A stretch of 16,326 nt of DNA from Byssochlamys sp. IMV 00236 (lineage: Eukaryota > Ascomycota > Eurotiomycetes > Eurotiales > Thermoascaceae): the NCBI GenBank assembly GCA_001931875.2, contig MSJH02000801.1:1-16326 (forward strand), read 5' to 3'. The translations under genes and the position numbers were made by a program. The first letter of the stretch is position 1, and each line of letters begins with the position of its first letter. Below, in pieces: positions 1 through 9,590 of the stretch. The notes beneath the pieces are model-generated. The model saw only the letters and a list, made by a program, of their open reading frames with translations. It was not told the DNA's origin and ran no database searches.

Positions 1-332
1 TTTTAAATTAATATAATAATATTATATTTAAACTATTTTTTAGCTATAGATTTAAAGGTCTATAACTAATAATAATATAAAATAATATAGAGCTTTAATA
101 TCTATAATACTGTAAACCGTATAAACTATTTAAACTAAACTGTTTAAGTTAATCTAACTTAAGTTAGTTTAGCGCATAATCTTAGCAAATACTTTAGTTT
201 TTTCAGTTTTAAACTAAACTACTAGTATATAGTTTAGTTCAGGTATAGTTTATCTGCCCTAAACCGAAAACCGCTACGGGCAGTTTAACCCTCCCCCCTA
301 AATCAAATTAAACCGCCTATATAACTACTTTA
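1..332 (+). repeat. Left inverted-repeat arm
   Basis: This arm pairs with 8818-9148 in reverse complement (position i pairs with 9149-i up to the inner part, then 9150-i after a one-base indel). Positions 1-225 match without a difference. Positions 226-332 differ at roughly 20 sites, nearly all transitions, with this copy usually keeping G or C. It is rich in AGTTTA/TAAACT hexamers, as subterminal repeats of DNA transposons often are. It contains one copy of the CTAACTTAAGTTAG palindrome at 154-167. Its inner edge reads, toward the interior on the minus strand, TAAAGTAGTTATATAGGCGG. No coding potential is seen. Confidence 0.93.
254..317. other. GC-retaining pocket in left arm
   Basis: This is the most G+C-rich stretch of the window, with several CpG and CpA sites and runs of C. 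The equivalent stretch of the right arm (8833-8895) has lost most of them by C-to-T and G-to-A. CTGCCC at 254-259 and GGGCAG at 278-283 could pair as a 6-bp stem with an 18-base loop, but the right arm does not conserve this pairing. The pocket probably shows what the arm looked like before heavy mutation. Confidence 0.7.
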
Positions 333-2900
333 ATATATACTAAGCTAGTATAGTTACGTATAATAACTATAAGTATATATATTAAAATTCTAAAGCTTAA
401 AGTAAATATTAAGGCATATTACTACTATAATAAATACTAAAATTATAAGTATTATATAGGTCTTAAGGCTAATTACTTTAAAGTATAAAATAAAGAGATT
501 CTTTTAATTATATAACTACTTAATTTACTTATAGGATTTAAGTTTAGGGCCTCTAGAGACTTTAAACCTAAATCGTTTTATATTTAATACCTTTAAATTC
601 TCTACTTAAAACTATATATAAAGCTCTTATATATTAATTTAAATCTAAAATAAAAGATAAGTAATAGCTTTAAGTCTATATTAATTAGCTAGCTATTAAA
701 TCTATAAGCAAGTCCGGAATACGCGTAGCGTAGCCTAAGGGCTTATAAGGAATACTATTTAATTTTATTTCTTATATATTAGTATAATAGACTATATAAA
801 ACTATAAGTTTAAGAATTTCTTTATATTATTATCTTTTACCTTTTCTAGGTCTTATTTTATTACTAGCTTTTAAAATAACCTATTTATAATTAAGTTCTT
901 TTTCTCTAATATATAGATAATATTAAAGTTAAATAGCTAAATCTAAGTAATTTATTAAATAATTATTAATCTAAGAAAATCTATAGCTATTTTATTTAAT
1001 TATATAACTAGAGTTTTTATATTTATCTTTAGTTAAAAGTATATATTATATAAATATACTTAGAATTTATAAAGCGCCTTTAATACTGCCCTATACTCTA
1101 GATTTTTTTTATTATATTGCCTCTTTATCTATGCTATACTTTACTTTTATATTTAGCTAAGTATCTCTTATTAAACTTCTTTTTTTCTTAAGTAAGTTAT
1201 ACTCTTTATTTACTATTATTAGTATTAGTATTAATAATAATTATATCTCCCTCTTTATAATTAATCGGCTTAAGTGCTAGTACTATTATTAAGGCTATTT
1301 TTAAGGTATTTATTATTTCTTATTATTTTAGCTTTTAAAGGAAGTTTTATCTTTTTCTTAGTATTAAATATATTAGCTTAGCCTTAATAATATATCCTTT
1401 AATCTATATCTAATAATAGGCTATAATCTCTAGAAATTCTTTTATTTCTTATAAGTTTTAATAAGATAGCTACTTTAAGATTTTAATTACCTTAGCTAAC
1501 TTAGAATATTTTCCCTTAGTATTATATATATAGCTTACTACTTTAATTCTTAATACTATAAATTATAATTTTTTCTTAGTAATTATTAAACCTATAAGTT
1601 TAAGATTATATAGTATTTTATTAATATTCTGAATATATTTAAATATAAACCTTCTAATTCTTAGTAATATCTTTTTCTTCTTATAATTAGTCTTAAGTCC
1701 TTATATTAATATATTATTTAGAAATATATTATAGATATTAAAAATATTATCTGCTAGTACTTTTATAACTCTTTATATAAACTTTTATATTATATTTATC
1801 TATTCTTAGAATAATTTAGCTTAATAAATTAAACTAATTTTTAATATATAGAAAGCTATTAAGTCTTATAATTTCTTAGCTAACTTTAATTAATTATACT
1901 TAAAGAATAAGTCTATAAGTATTAATATTAGTATTTTATTAAACTCTTCTAAGAACTTATTAGTTAAAGAAAGTAGATTAATATCTTATATTATTATTTA
2001 ATTAACTTTTATAGCTATATTAATTAGCTAATATTTACTACTTTTCTTTTTTACTAAAAACTACAGATTTTAATAGGGTCCTTAATTATATTTAAGGATC
2101 TCTATATTTATTCTCTCTTTTATTATTTTTTATATTATACTATAAAGTGCCTTTAATACTAAAAAGCTCTTTATCTATTATAATTTATAATCTATAGTTT
2201 AAATAATAATTAGAGATATAACTTCTAGGTATATTTATTTAATCTTTTTAAAGATTTAAATAAGAGTTACTTTTTAGATAAAAAGTACCTCTATTAATAG
2301 TTCTTTCTCTTTTAGCTATAAATTATTACCTATAATAAGGTTCTTTAAATAGTTTAGTATTAGTCTTATTTCTTTCTTAATATCTAATATCTTTAGTTAG
2401 ATATATTTAGTAAATTCTCTATATATTTTTTTTATACTTCTTTAAAGATTCTTATAATAGTATTTTTTAATAACTTCTTTTTATTTTAATAATTCCCCTA
2501 GAGCTATTATAAGTCTATTTAATATATTTACTAAATAAACCTTTTTATATTTTTTCTTATATTATATATTAATAGAATATTTTATTTTTATAGTAAAAAG
2601 GTTATATCTTTTAAATAGTCTATATTCTTATAATCTTTTAACTCTTTTATTTAATTTAATAGGTTTAAATATCTTTATCTCTTTATTTTTAATTTCCTTG
2701 CTCGCTTTAAAGCTAATATTATTTACTAAATATAGCTCCTATAAGCTTTCTCTATTCTTAGTCTAGTATTTATTATTTTTTTTTAGCTCTAGTTTAATAA
2801 CTCTTATACTTAAGATAATAGATTATATAATATCTCTTTTCTTAACTTATTTCTTAGGTTATCTATTAAAAATACTTAAATAATAGCTTAATTCTTTTAG
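333..2900 (-). pseudogene. Gypsy-1 pol remnant: (protease)-RT-RNase H, partial pre-integrase
   Basis: In life this polyprotein would copy the element's RNA to DNA. Reading the minus strand, the linker and RT start lie near 2200-2080 (a GPY..-stop-FLVKKK-like block at about 2090). The stretch of the TIRDAN type and its LIDFFSGYDQ-like continuation follow at about 2010-1870. The catalytic Asp-Asp pair of the FLDD box is Asn-Asn at 1713-1718. After this come a KTDYNNEE-like and LYDLELAG-like region at about 1700-1580. The LALKPxxYxEG block at about 1280-1248 opens the RNase H domain, which continues to about 880. A short FKR..RYLxQxDLLFK-like block at about 620-540 resembles the pre-integrase zinc region. 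A protease motif was not pinned down. Dozens of in-frame stops make it dead. The 5' edge is approximate. Confidence 0.85.
709..740. other. CpG-retaining island inside the Gypsy-1 remnant
   Basis: Four CpG dinucleotides fall within 16 bases (715-730), next to a CpA at 709-710, in surroundings where such dinucleotides are otherwise nearly absent for hundreds of bases. On the minus strand it holds a short direct repeat (CTACG CTACG CG). It sits between the RNase H region and the pre-integrase-like part of Gypsy-1, and I could not align its translation to the family there. It may be a late small insertion or a patch that escaped RIP. Confidence 0.6.
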
Positions 2901-5650
2901 TTTATAAAGTAAATTATACTCTCTATTATTTTATCTAATAAAGCAATATATTATAAATATATTTAATACTTAAAAGATTATCCTAAAATATAATTATAGT
3001 TAATTTTATTATTTACTATAAAGAAAGAGACTTTATAATAGAAAGATCTTATTTATATAAGTATCTCTTTATAAAGATTTATAAAAGAAGTTTACCTACT
3101 ATTTACTAATATTATATTATCTTTAAATTTTTAGCTTATAATAAGCTTATAGTAATTTGCTATATTTTTATATATTATATTAATTTTAGCTTTACTATTT
3201 ATTATAATATTTTATACCTTTTTATAATTATTAATTTTAATTAGTAACTTTAGAGTTATAGCTATATATAGTATCTTATCTTTATTAAGAGGCTTAAGTT
3301 ATAAGAATATATAAGTATATTAATCTATATTATTTATTATATATTCTATATTTAATATAGAAGTATTAAACTATACTCCTTTAATATTATAAAATATTAT
3401 TTTTATTATTACCTGCTATAGTTATAAGATAAATAAGGCCTTATATAAATTAGGAGATAGACTAATAAGGTCTTAAATTAATATTTAAACTTTAGTATTT
3501 AGTATTTAATTTGTAACCCCTATTATATTAATAGTTTCTTTTAGCTTATTTATAATTTTAAACCTCTTTAACTTTTATTTCTCTTTTATCTTAATAACTT
3601 TTTTATTCTTACTTTATTTAAGCATATTTTTTATTTTCTTTTTAACTATCTTTATTTTCTTAATTATACTTAAAGGCTAATAATTACTAAATTAATTTAT
3701 CTTAATTAAGGGAAATCTTTACTCTTATTTAATTACTTTCTATAATTTTTCCTTATATAATTATTTAGTCTTACTTTATCTTTTTTTTATTTCTTAAGGC
3801 TTATTTAATCTTATTATATTAATAGAATAGTAATTTTTTATAATATCCTTAGCTTCTTTCTTAAAGCTTAAGTTATTCTTAAGCTATTTTAGTATAATTA
3901 ACTAGATATTATATTTAATTAAGCTAATATTTCTTTACTCTTTTTTTAGTCTCTATTTAATAATCTTTTTTTATAATATATTTCTCTATATAAAATAAAT
4001 AACTTCTCTATTCTATTCTTTTAGCTTAAAATAAAGTTTATAATTTTTTTTTAATAGATAAGCTTTTAATTTAAGAGGCTTTTTAAATTTAAGTAATAAG
4101 ATTAAATATAATTAAAAGCCTAGTAGAAATTATATAAGTTTAAAGATATTTTAAATTCTTTAATTAAGTTAAATTTTAAAGGCGCCCTAGCTTATATATT
4201 TATACTAGTATTAGATATACTATTATTAGGCCTCTCTATATATTATATACTATATAGTTTTAACTTCTTAAACTTTTTTATTAATTAATTAATTTATAAC
4301 TATTTTATTAACTTTACTTTAATACTTTATTATTTAATTCTATTCTTATTCTTATTTAAATAGGTTTTATTAAGTTTAATAAGAAGTTATATATTATTTT
4401 CTTTAATTACCTTTTCCTTTATTAAAGCTATTATATCTTAATCTTTCTCTAGTTCGCTATTATTAAGGTAATAAAGGGTTTTAATTATTCTTACTTTATT
4501 TACTACCTCTTTATAGAAATTAATATATTTAATAATAGATAAAATATAATAGTTTATATTTAACTCTTAAATTATCTGCTGCTTAAGCTTCTTTAAAAGT
4601 TCTTAAAGATATTAAACTCCCTATAAGTATTAGCTTAATTTATCTGAAGTTACTAGTACTTTTAATATAGCTTAATATTTTTAATTATACTCCTTTAAGT
4701 CCTTAAAGCTATTATATTTTATATTTTTAAACCTTTTTAGCTATTAAATATTATATTTCCTTTAATACTTATTATAATAAATATATTCTTATTTAATTAC
4801 TTTTACTAGTTTTAAGTAATTTTTTTTTTATATTTAAGTTAAATATTTATTTATAATAATATTAATAGGCTATAATAGTTTATAAACTATTTAGTTTTTT
4901 CCTTTTTTAAGAGTTAATTTGCCTTATATAGTCTCTTAAAAAGCCTTAAGTAATAAGTAATATTATCTTCTTTAAAATATAATACTCTAGGATTTTTAAG
5001 TATTAGTATCTATAGAGCTAATATAACCTAGATTAATTATACTATTAGTAGTCCTGTATTTTTAAATGTTTAAATTATTTATATCTTTAGATTTAATAAT
5101 ATTAAGAAGCTAAAAGTCTTTTTATTTTAATTAACGCTAAAAAGATTAATGCTTTTTTTTATATTTTTTTAAAGAAATAGTAATAAAGATAATAATAAGA
5201 AATTTTTCTACTTTTTAATAAATAGTTTTTATTTAATAATTTTCTATTCTTTTTAAATTTCTACTTCTCTTTTATATTTATTAAGCTTTTCTTTATATTT
5301 AGTAGTTCTTTCTTTCTCTTATTATTAATATATATTTTTACCTTATATTATATTTATTATCTTTACTAATTTAAGAGATATATTTATCTTTTTTTATTTA
5401 TAGTAGTAATCTTCCTTAATTATTTTACTTATCTTTTTACTACTTTTTATCTCTTTCTTTAGCTTTAGCTTTAATCTTAGCTTTTAATTTTTCTTTCTCT
5501 CTTATTTCTGCTTAATATTTTAATATCTCTTATATTTAGCTCTATTTTATTATAGGATAAGATATTAAGATTTAATAATAAGTCTTAGAGTATAAGGAAA
5601 TAAAGAAAGAGAAGAAGAGCTCTATTCTTTAGGGCTTAAGATAAAGCTAA
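2900..5650 (-). pseudogene. Gypsy-1 gag remnant
   Basis: Gag would form the virus-like particle of the element. Minus-strand translation gives a core resembling fungal Gypsy gag: a yLrdfe-like helix near 4950, a long helical segment rich in Lys, Leu and Tyr (after mutation), a LQGLPxxLrxxIIRELxI-like block at about 4620-4560, and a CCHC zinc knuckle at 4134-4093. Upstream (5650-5150) the translation is Lys/Glu-rich and coiled-coil-like, as N-terminal gag often is. Downstream of the knuckle the frame is Lys-rich with no motif I can name before pol. Start codon and exact ends are not recoverable. Confidence 0.7.
4093..4134 (-). other. RIP-mutated CCHC zinc knuckle of Gypsy-1 gag
   Basis: The minus-strand codons read Y-N-F-Y-stop-A-F-N-Y-I-stop-S-Y-Y. 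Spacing of the Tyr positions 1, 4, 9 and 14 is exactly C-x2-C-x4-H-x4-C. Each Tyr codon (TAT/TAC) is one G-to-A step from Cys or one C-to-T step from His. The knuckle normally binds the element's RNA. All four metal ligands are lost, so it could no longer hold zinc. Confidence 0.7.
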
Positions 5651-6300
5651 AAGAAAGGCTTTAATAGCGAAGTAATATAATAAATAGAAGCTGCTTTATT
5701 ACTAAACTAATATTAAATAATAATTAAAAGGGGAATTACTTATTTTATTCTATATTAATTAATTAATTTTTCTTACTTTCTCTTTATTTTATTAGAAGTA
5801 TTTAAGCTACTTCTTCTAATAATAGTATATAACTTATTAATTTAATTATATCTTTAAGATCTCTTTAATTACTATTTTTCCTTACTATACTAAGATCTTT
5901 TTTAATTCTTAATAAGAATACTTTCGATTTTAATATTATTATATTCTTATTCCTTTTATTAATTTTCTTTATTAACTTAATCTTAAAGAGTTTAAACTAT
6001 TAAATAAATCTTTAGACTTATAATATAAACTGTCTAAAACTCTAGTAAACTATAGCTAACTATAGCTTATTAAGATAAATAGTAAAAAACTATACCTTAA
6101 GATAACTATAATTTTTAGAAGACTGCAGTTTTTATAAGAGAACTATAGAGAACTAAAGTAGTTTATAAATTACTATAATTACAGATAATAAGACTTTACT
6201 ATAATAATTTATATATAACTATAAGATTAAGTAAAATAACTAACTCTTAACTTATAGATAATAGAGAAATTAGCCTTAATACTAGAAATTCTATAATATC
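5651..6300. other. Head-to-head junction between the two Gypsy remnants
   Basis: This is where the 5' sides of Gypsy-1 (leftward) and Gypsy-2 (rightward) meet. One would expect 5' LTRs and tRNA primer sites here, but RIP has removed the features that would identify them: I see no TG...CA bounded repeat pair and no credible primer-binding site. The part to about 5990 may still be the N-terminal end of Gypsy-1 gag on the minus strand. A 7-bp inverted repeat AGAAGTA/TACTTCT (5794-5800, 5808-5814) and a short direct repeat ACTATAGCT near 6052-6070 are present. Neither has an evident role. Confidence 0.45.
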
Positions 6301-7600
6301 TCTAAGTTATTAAGGACTAAATAGAAATTAATAAAATCCTCTATAAAATAGTAATAATAAATAGCAGTAATATAAAATATCTTTAATAATAGCAAGAATA
6401 TAAGAATAAGCCTATATAGAAGTATTAGTAAATAATATAATAGCTAAAGTAATAGAGCTATTTAGATACTTATAGAAAGTTTAATAGAAATTAGCTTAAG
6501 AGAGAAATAATAGCGCTTTACTATATATTTAATAGCTATATATCTCGCAGCTATATATTTAGCAGCTATATATTTAGTAGTTACTATAAATATAATAATA
6601 GTAATTTAGGCTAGTAGTAGTATTATAAATATAAATCTAATAACTTTAATAATAGCTAAAGACTTTAATTTAATAAAGATAAGTATAAAGTATAATATAA
6701 TTTAATAATAGTAGTAGTTAGAATTTAAGAGTATTTATAATATTAATTAATAAAAAGCTTAAACTTTAATACTTAAAGGTATTTAATAAGTTAATAGAAG
6801 AACTTAAGTATTAAATTATAGAATTTAATAAATAGCTTAATAATAAAATACTATATAATACTAGAGAGTAAGTATTTTACCTTTACTTATATATAAAAGG
6901 TAAAATAAAGAGATACTTAATAATTTTAAAGATTAATAACTTAAAAGATTTAATATTTTAAAATTATATATTATTATATTATTAGCTATTAGACTATTAT
7001 AAACTAGTAAATATTAAGATTATTATTATATAGAAAATATTTAATCTTTAATAATATTTTAATTAACTATTTTAAGATTTTATTAATAAATTTAAAATTA
7101 TTATAATAAACTTAGATTAAAATAATATAGCGCTAAATAATATATTTAGCTATAAGCTAATACTATATATTATCTATAAGGTATATTAAGAGTATTTTAC
7201 TTATTCTTTAGCCTTATATATAAAATAGAAATAAATAGCTTAATAGGCAAAGCTCTATATATAAGAAGAAAAATATTATATAGAATAATTACCTTAAGGC
7301 TATTATAGTTATTTTAATTTAGGCAGATCTTTTAATATATAAAGCTAGTTATTAAATAGAGAAATAATAATAAATAATAAAAGATAAAGATAAGATTATA
7401 AGAGATTATTATAGACCTCTTATAGTAATAAAAGATATAATTTACTTAATAAGGAATAAAAGAGATAATATAATAAGAGCTTTTACTTAAGATATAGAGA
7501 GAAAAGCTATTAAGAGAAATAATATTTAAAAGCTTTTTAATTAATAAAAGCTATAAATATAAAAAATTAAAGAGAGAATTAATTTTAAGAGCTTACTCTC
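6301..7600 (+). pseudogene. Gypsy-2 gag remnant
   Basis: Plus-strand translation in the phase of codons starting at 6839 gives a segment (about 6860-7270) resembling the retrotransposon gag domain. A hydrophobic, Tyr-rich stretch is followed by an FNQLFQDFINKF-like and DLxPELxxKL-like arrangement, as in the LTR gag family whose core reads roughly F..L.Q....F...F..L. A Y-Y-S-Y-F-N-L-G block at about 7303-7326 has the spacing of the start of a zinc knuckle, but the His and last Cys positions are not explained by RIP, so I do not call it. Pol lies in a different phase (shift of -1 relative to gag), as in many Gypsy elements. The start of gag is unknown, and an in-frame 15-bp tandem repeat lies in its N-terminal part. 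Confidence 0.6.
6519..6578 (+). repeat. Four-copy 15-bp tandem repeat in Gypsy-2 gag region
   Basis: The unit AGCTATATATTTAGC recurs head to tail at 6534, 6549 and 6564, with a more diverged copy starting at 6519. One unit carries CTCGC in place of TTAGC. The 15-bp period preserves the frame and reads as a five-residue peptide repeat (AIYLA-like). Differences between units include C/T changes typical of RIP. Confidence 0.8.
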
Positions 7601-7689
7601 TTTAAAATAAGCTTAAATAAAATATTATTATAGTATTAGTAAATAATATAAGTATTATATAAATTTAAGTATTATTATCTTATATACTA

Positions 7690-8832
7690 GTATTTAAGAG
7701 AATTAAAATATTTATTTTAATTATAGTACTATTAGCTAAGAAAAGTATTATATTATTAATAGTATTAATTAATAGTAATATAAATATAAATTATATTAAT
7801 ATAATAGTAATAGAATAAATTAAGAGAATTTACTTAATATTAAGACTAGTCTTATTACTAAAGATATAGAATATTAATAATATAGAGCTAGCTAAACTAA
7901 TAAAATATTACTTTAAACTATATTATATAATATTAAGTAAAGAAATAAAATTCTATATATTTAAAGTATTACTAATAGTATTTAATATAATTCTCGGCTT
8001 ATTATAGTTAATATTAGAGAATCTATTAATTAATTAAAATAGAGAAATTATCTTAGAGTAATTAATTAAGTAATAAAAGCTTTTAGAAGTAAGATATATA
8101 ATAGAAATAAAGAAGAATATAAAAGATAATACTAAAAAAAGATTTATATTTATACTTAATTTAAGCTTATTAATAGTAATAATAAACTTAAAGAATAAAG
8201 AAAACTTAATTACTATTAAAATACTATAGTAATATATAGATTTAGTTTAAATATTTAGTAAAAAAGAGGCTAAGTATTTACCTTTATAGAGACTAAGTAT
8301 TAATTATAAGATTAACCTTATTAAAGAAGTAGTATTATTATATAAACTATATTATTATTTATTAGAGTAAGAATTAAAACTACTTAATAAGTTTTTAGAT
8401 AAAAGGTTAAAATGCGAATATATTTAACCTTTTAATATATTATGCGCCTTACTACTACTATTTATACTTAAAGCGCTTAGAGTTCTATAACTTTATATAG
8501 ACTTTAAGGCTATTAATAAGAGAATACTTAAGAATAAATACTTAGTTTTAATAATAGAGAATTTATTTTTAAGACTATAAAATGCAGTTATCTTTACCTA
8601 TTTAAATCTTTACTTAGTATATTACTTAATCTATATAGTAAAGAGATATAAGTAAAAAATAGCTTTTTATATAAAATATAAACTATTTAAGTAATAGGTA
8701 ATATTATTTAGTCTCTATAATACTTTAATAATATTTTAAGTATTTATAAACTTAATATTTAAATAATATATTAATAAATACTATATAATATATCTAGATA
8801 ATATATTTATCTTTAGCTAAAGTAATTATATA
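7690..8832 (+). pseudogene. Gypsy-2 pol remnant: protease and partial RT
   Basis: One phase (codons at 7741 + 3n) runs unbroken by indels for over 1.0 kb. The aspartic protease DSG triad appears as Asn-Ser-Asn at 7771-7779, and an ILGL-like block follows near 7990 as expected for the protease C-terminal side. A linker of the 'vFS..EA..LP' type lies at about 8250-8285, then a PF.SPCA-like block at about 8430, a CIDFKALNK-like block at about 8490, and the first RT catalytic Asp (FTYLD-like) as Asn at 8605-8607. The YLDD box at 8791-8802 keeps its first Asp and has Asn for the second, followed by IFIFS. Sequence then passes into the right arm. Stops replace conserved Gln, Trp and Arg. The protein would have processed the polyprotein and started reverse transcription; it is dead. 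Confidence 0.88.
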
Positions 8833-9148
8833 GGCGGTTTAGTTTAGTTTAAAGAGGAGATTAAACTACTTATAGCAGTTTTTAGTTTAAGATAAAAAAA
8901 CTATACTTAAACTAAACTATATTCTAGTAGTTTAGTTTAAAACTGAAAAAACTAAAGTATTTGCTAAGATTATGCGCTAAACTAACTTAAGTTAGATTAA
9001 CTTAAACAGTTTAGTTTAAATAGTTTATACGGTTTACAGTATTATAGATATTAAAGCTCTATATTATTTTATATTATTATTAGTTATAGACCTTTAAATC
9101 TATAGCTAAAAAATAGTTTAAATATAATATTATTATATTAATTTAAAA
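8818..9148 (-). repeat. Right inverted-repeat arm
   Basis: Reverse complement of 1-332. Positions 8924-9148 equal 225-1 without a difference. 8818-8922 is diverged, with a first mismatch at 8923 (a transversion), a further transversion, a one-base indel, and otherwise transitions in which this copy mostly has A or T. It carries the CTAACTTAAGTTAG palindrome at 8982-8995 and many AGTTTA hexamers. Its inner edge overlaps the last readable RT codons of Gypsy-2 (S-x-S-N-Y at about 8814-8828), so the true border of the arm may be at GGCGG (8833). Confidence 0.93.
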
Positions 9149-9590
9149 GTAAAACTATAAAGAAAGTCTTTTAAGATATTATTAAATATATATATATATA
9201 TAGAGTTATAGCTATAGAAATATATATATTTATAAACTATAGTGCTAATATAGTATTATTATATATAATATATAATTTTTCTTAAAAGCTTAAGTTATTA
9301 AACTAAAGAATATATATTTAACTATTATTACTGTTCTAAATAAAAAGTATTTTTTAAATTATTCTCTTAATAAGTTAATAAAAAGTCTATATATAATTAA
9401 TAAATTATAACTTCTAAAGAAAATCTTATATATTTATATAACTTATTAAAAATCTAACTTAAGTTAAAATTATTAAGATTATATTATACTCTTAACTATT
9501 TCTTTTTTATTTAAATATAGTTTTTAAGTTAAATATTATTCTTTTATAATAGATAATCCCCTATTTAAGCTATTAGACTTAACTATTCTA
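9149..9590. other. AT-rich spacer with no recognised gene
   Basis: No protein motif of the neighbouring elements continues here on either strand. It contains the (AT)n run at 9186-9202 and the first copy of the dispersed palindrome at 9455-9466. Otherwise I see nothing. Confidence 0.6.
9186..9202. repeat. (AT)n microsatellite
   Basis: Seventeen bases of uninterrupted alternating A and T. Such runs are easily produced where RIP has turned CA/TG repeats into TA repeats. No function is implied. Confidence 0.85.

Larger units (their letters stand above)
333..5650 (-). mobile_element. Gypsy-1, truncated LTR retrotransposon remnant
   Basis: A minus-strand Ty3/Gypsy-type element in normal gag-then-pol order. 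It has a gag core with a CCHC knuckle, the protease-to-RT linker, reverse transcriptase, RNase H and the beginning of the pre-integrase region. It then stops at the left arm. Integrase core, chromodomain and 3' LTR are missing, and I find no convincing 5' LTR upstream of gag. Protein motifs remain in phase within each stretch I translated, so the damage is mainly point mutation to stops. The 5' boundary near 5650 is approximate; coding-like minus-strand sequence may continue to about 5990. Confidence 0.85.
6301..8832 (+). mobile_element. Gypsy-2, truncated LTR retrotransposon remnant
   Basis: A plus-strand Ty3/Gypsy-type element of a different family from Gypsy-1, judged by its RT and gag motifs. 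It carries gag, protease and most of the RT finger-palm region and ends at the right arm, a few codons after the RT catalytic Asp-Asp. RT thumb, RNase H, integrase and 3' LTR are absent. The sequence after the right arm (9149 onward) does not resume the RT, so this is not a simple insertion that merely splits the element. The 5' boundary is approximate. Confidence 0.83.
1..9148. mobile_element. Composite fold-back unit: inverted arms around two Gypsy remnants
   Basis: The two ends of this interval are inverted copies of one another (1-332 and 8818-9148). The 8.5 kb between them consists of two head-to-head retrotransposon fragments, each cut off at an arm. I see no target-site duplication: position 1 is the window edge, so the left outer flank is not visible and the repeat may extend further left. 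It could be a DNA transposon with long terminal inverted repeats that carries retroelement debris, two opposite insertions of one element, or an inverted segmental duplication. The sequence does not decide between these. Confidence 0.6.

Noticed and set aside
254..283. Functional hairpin CTGCCC...GGGCAG
   Set aside because: The loop is 18 bases and the other arm does not preserve the pairing. It is more likely incidental to a GC-rich patch.
7303..7341. CCHC zinc knuckle in Gypsy-2 gag
   Set aside because: The first two Cys positions fit as Tyr, but the His position is AGA and the last Cys position TAA. Neither is reachable by simple RIP changes from His or Cys.
318..8832. The shared TAAAGTARTTATATA flanks as a target-site duplication
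   Set aside because: The two copies are inverted relative to each other, whereas a target-site duplication of an insertion would be direct.
1..9148. The arms as a pair of LTRs
   Set aside because: LTRs are direct repeats; these are inverted. They also lack TG...CA ends and adjoin two different retroelements.
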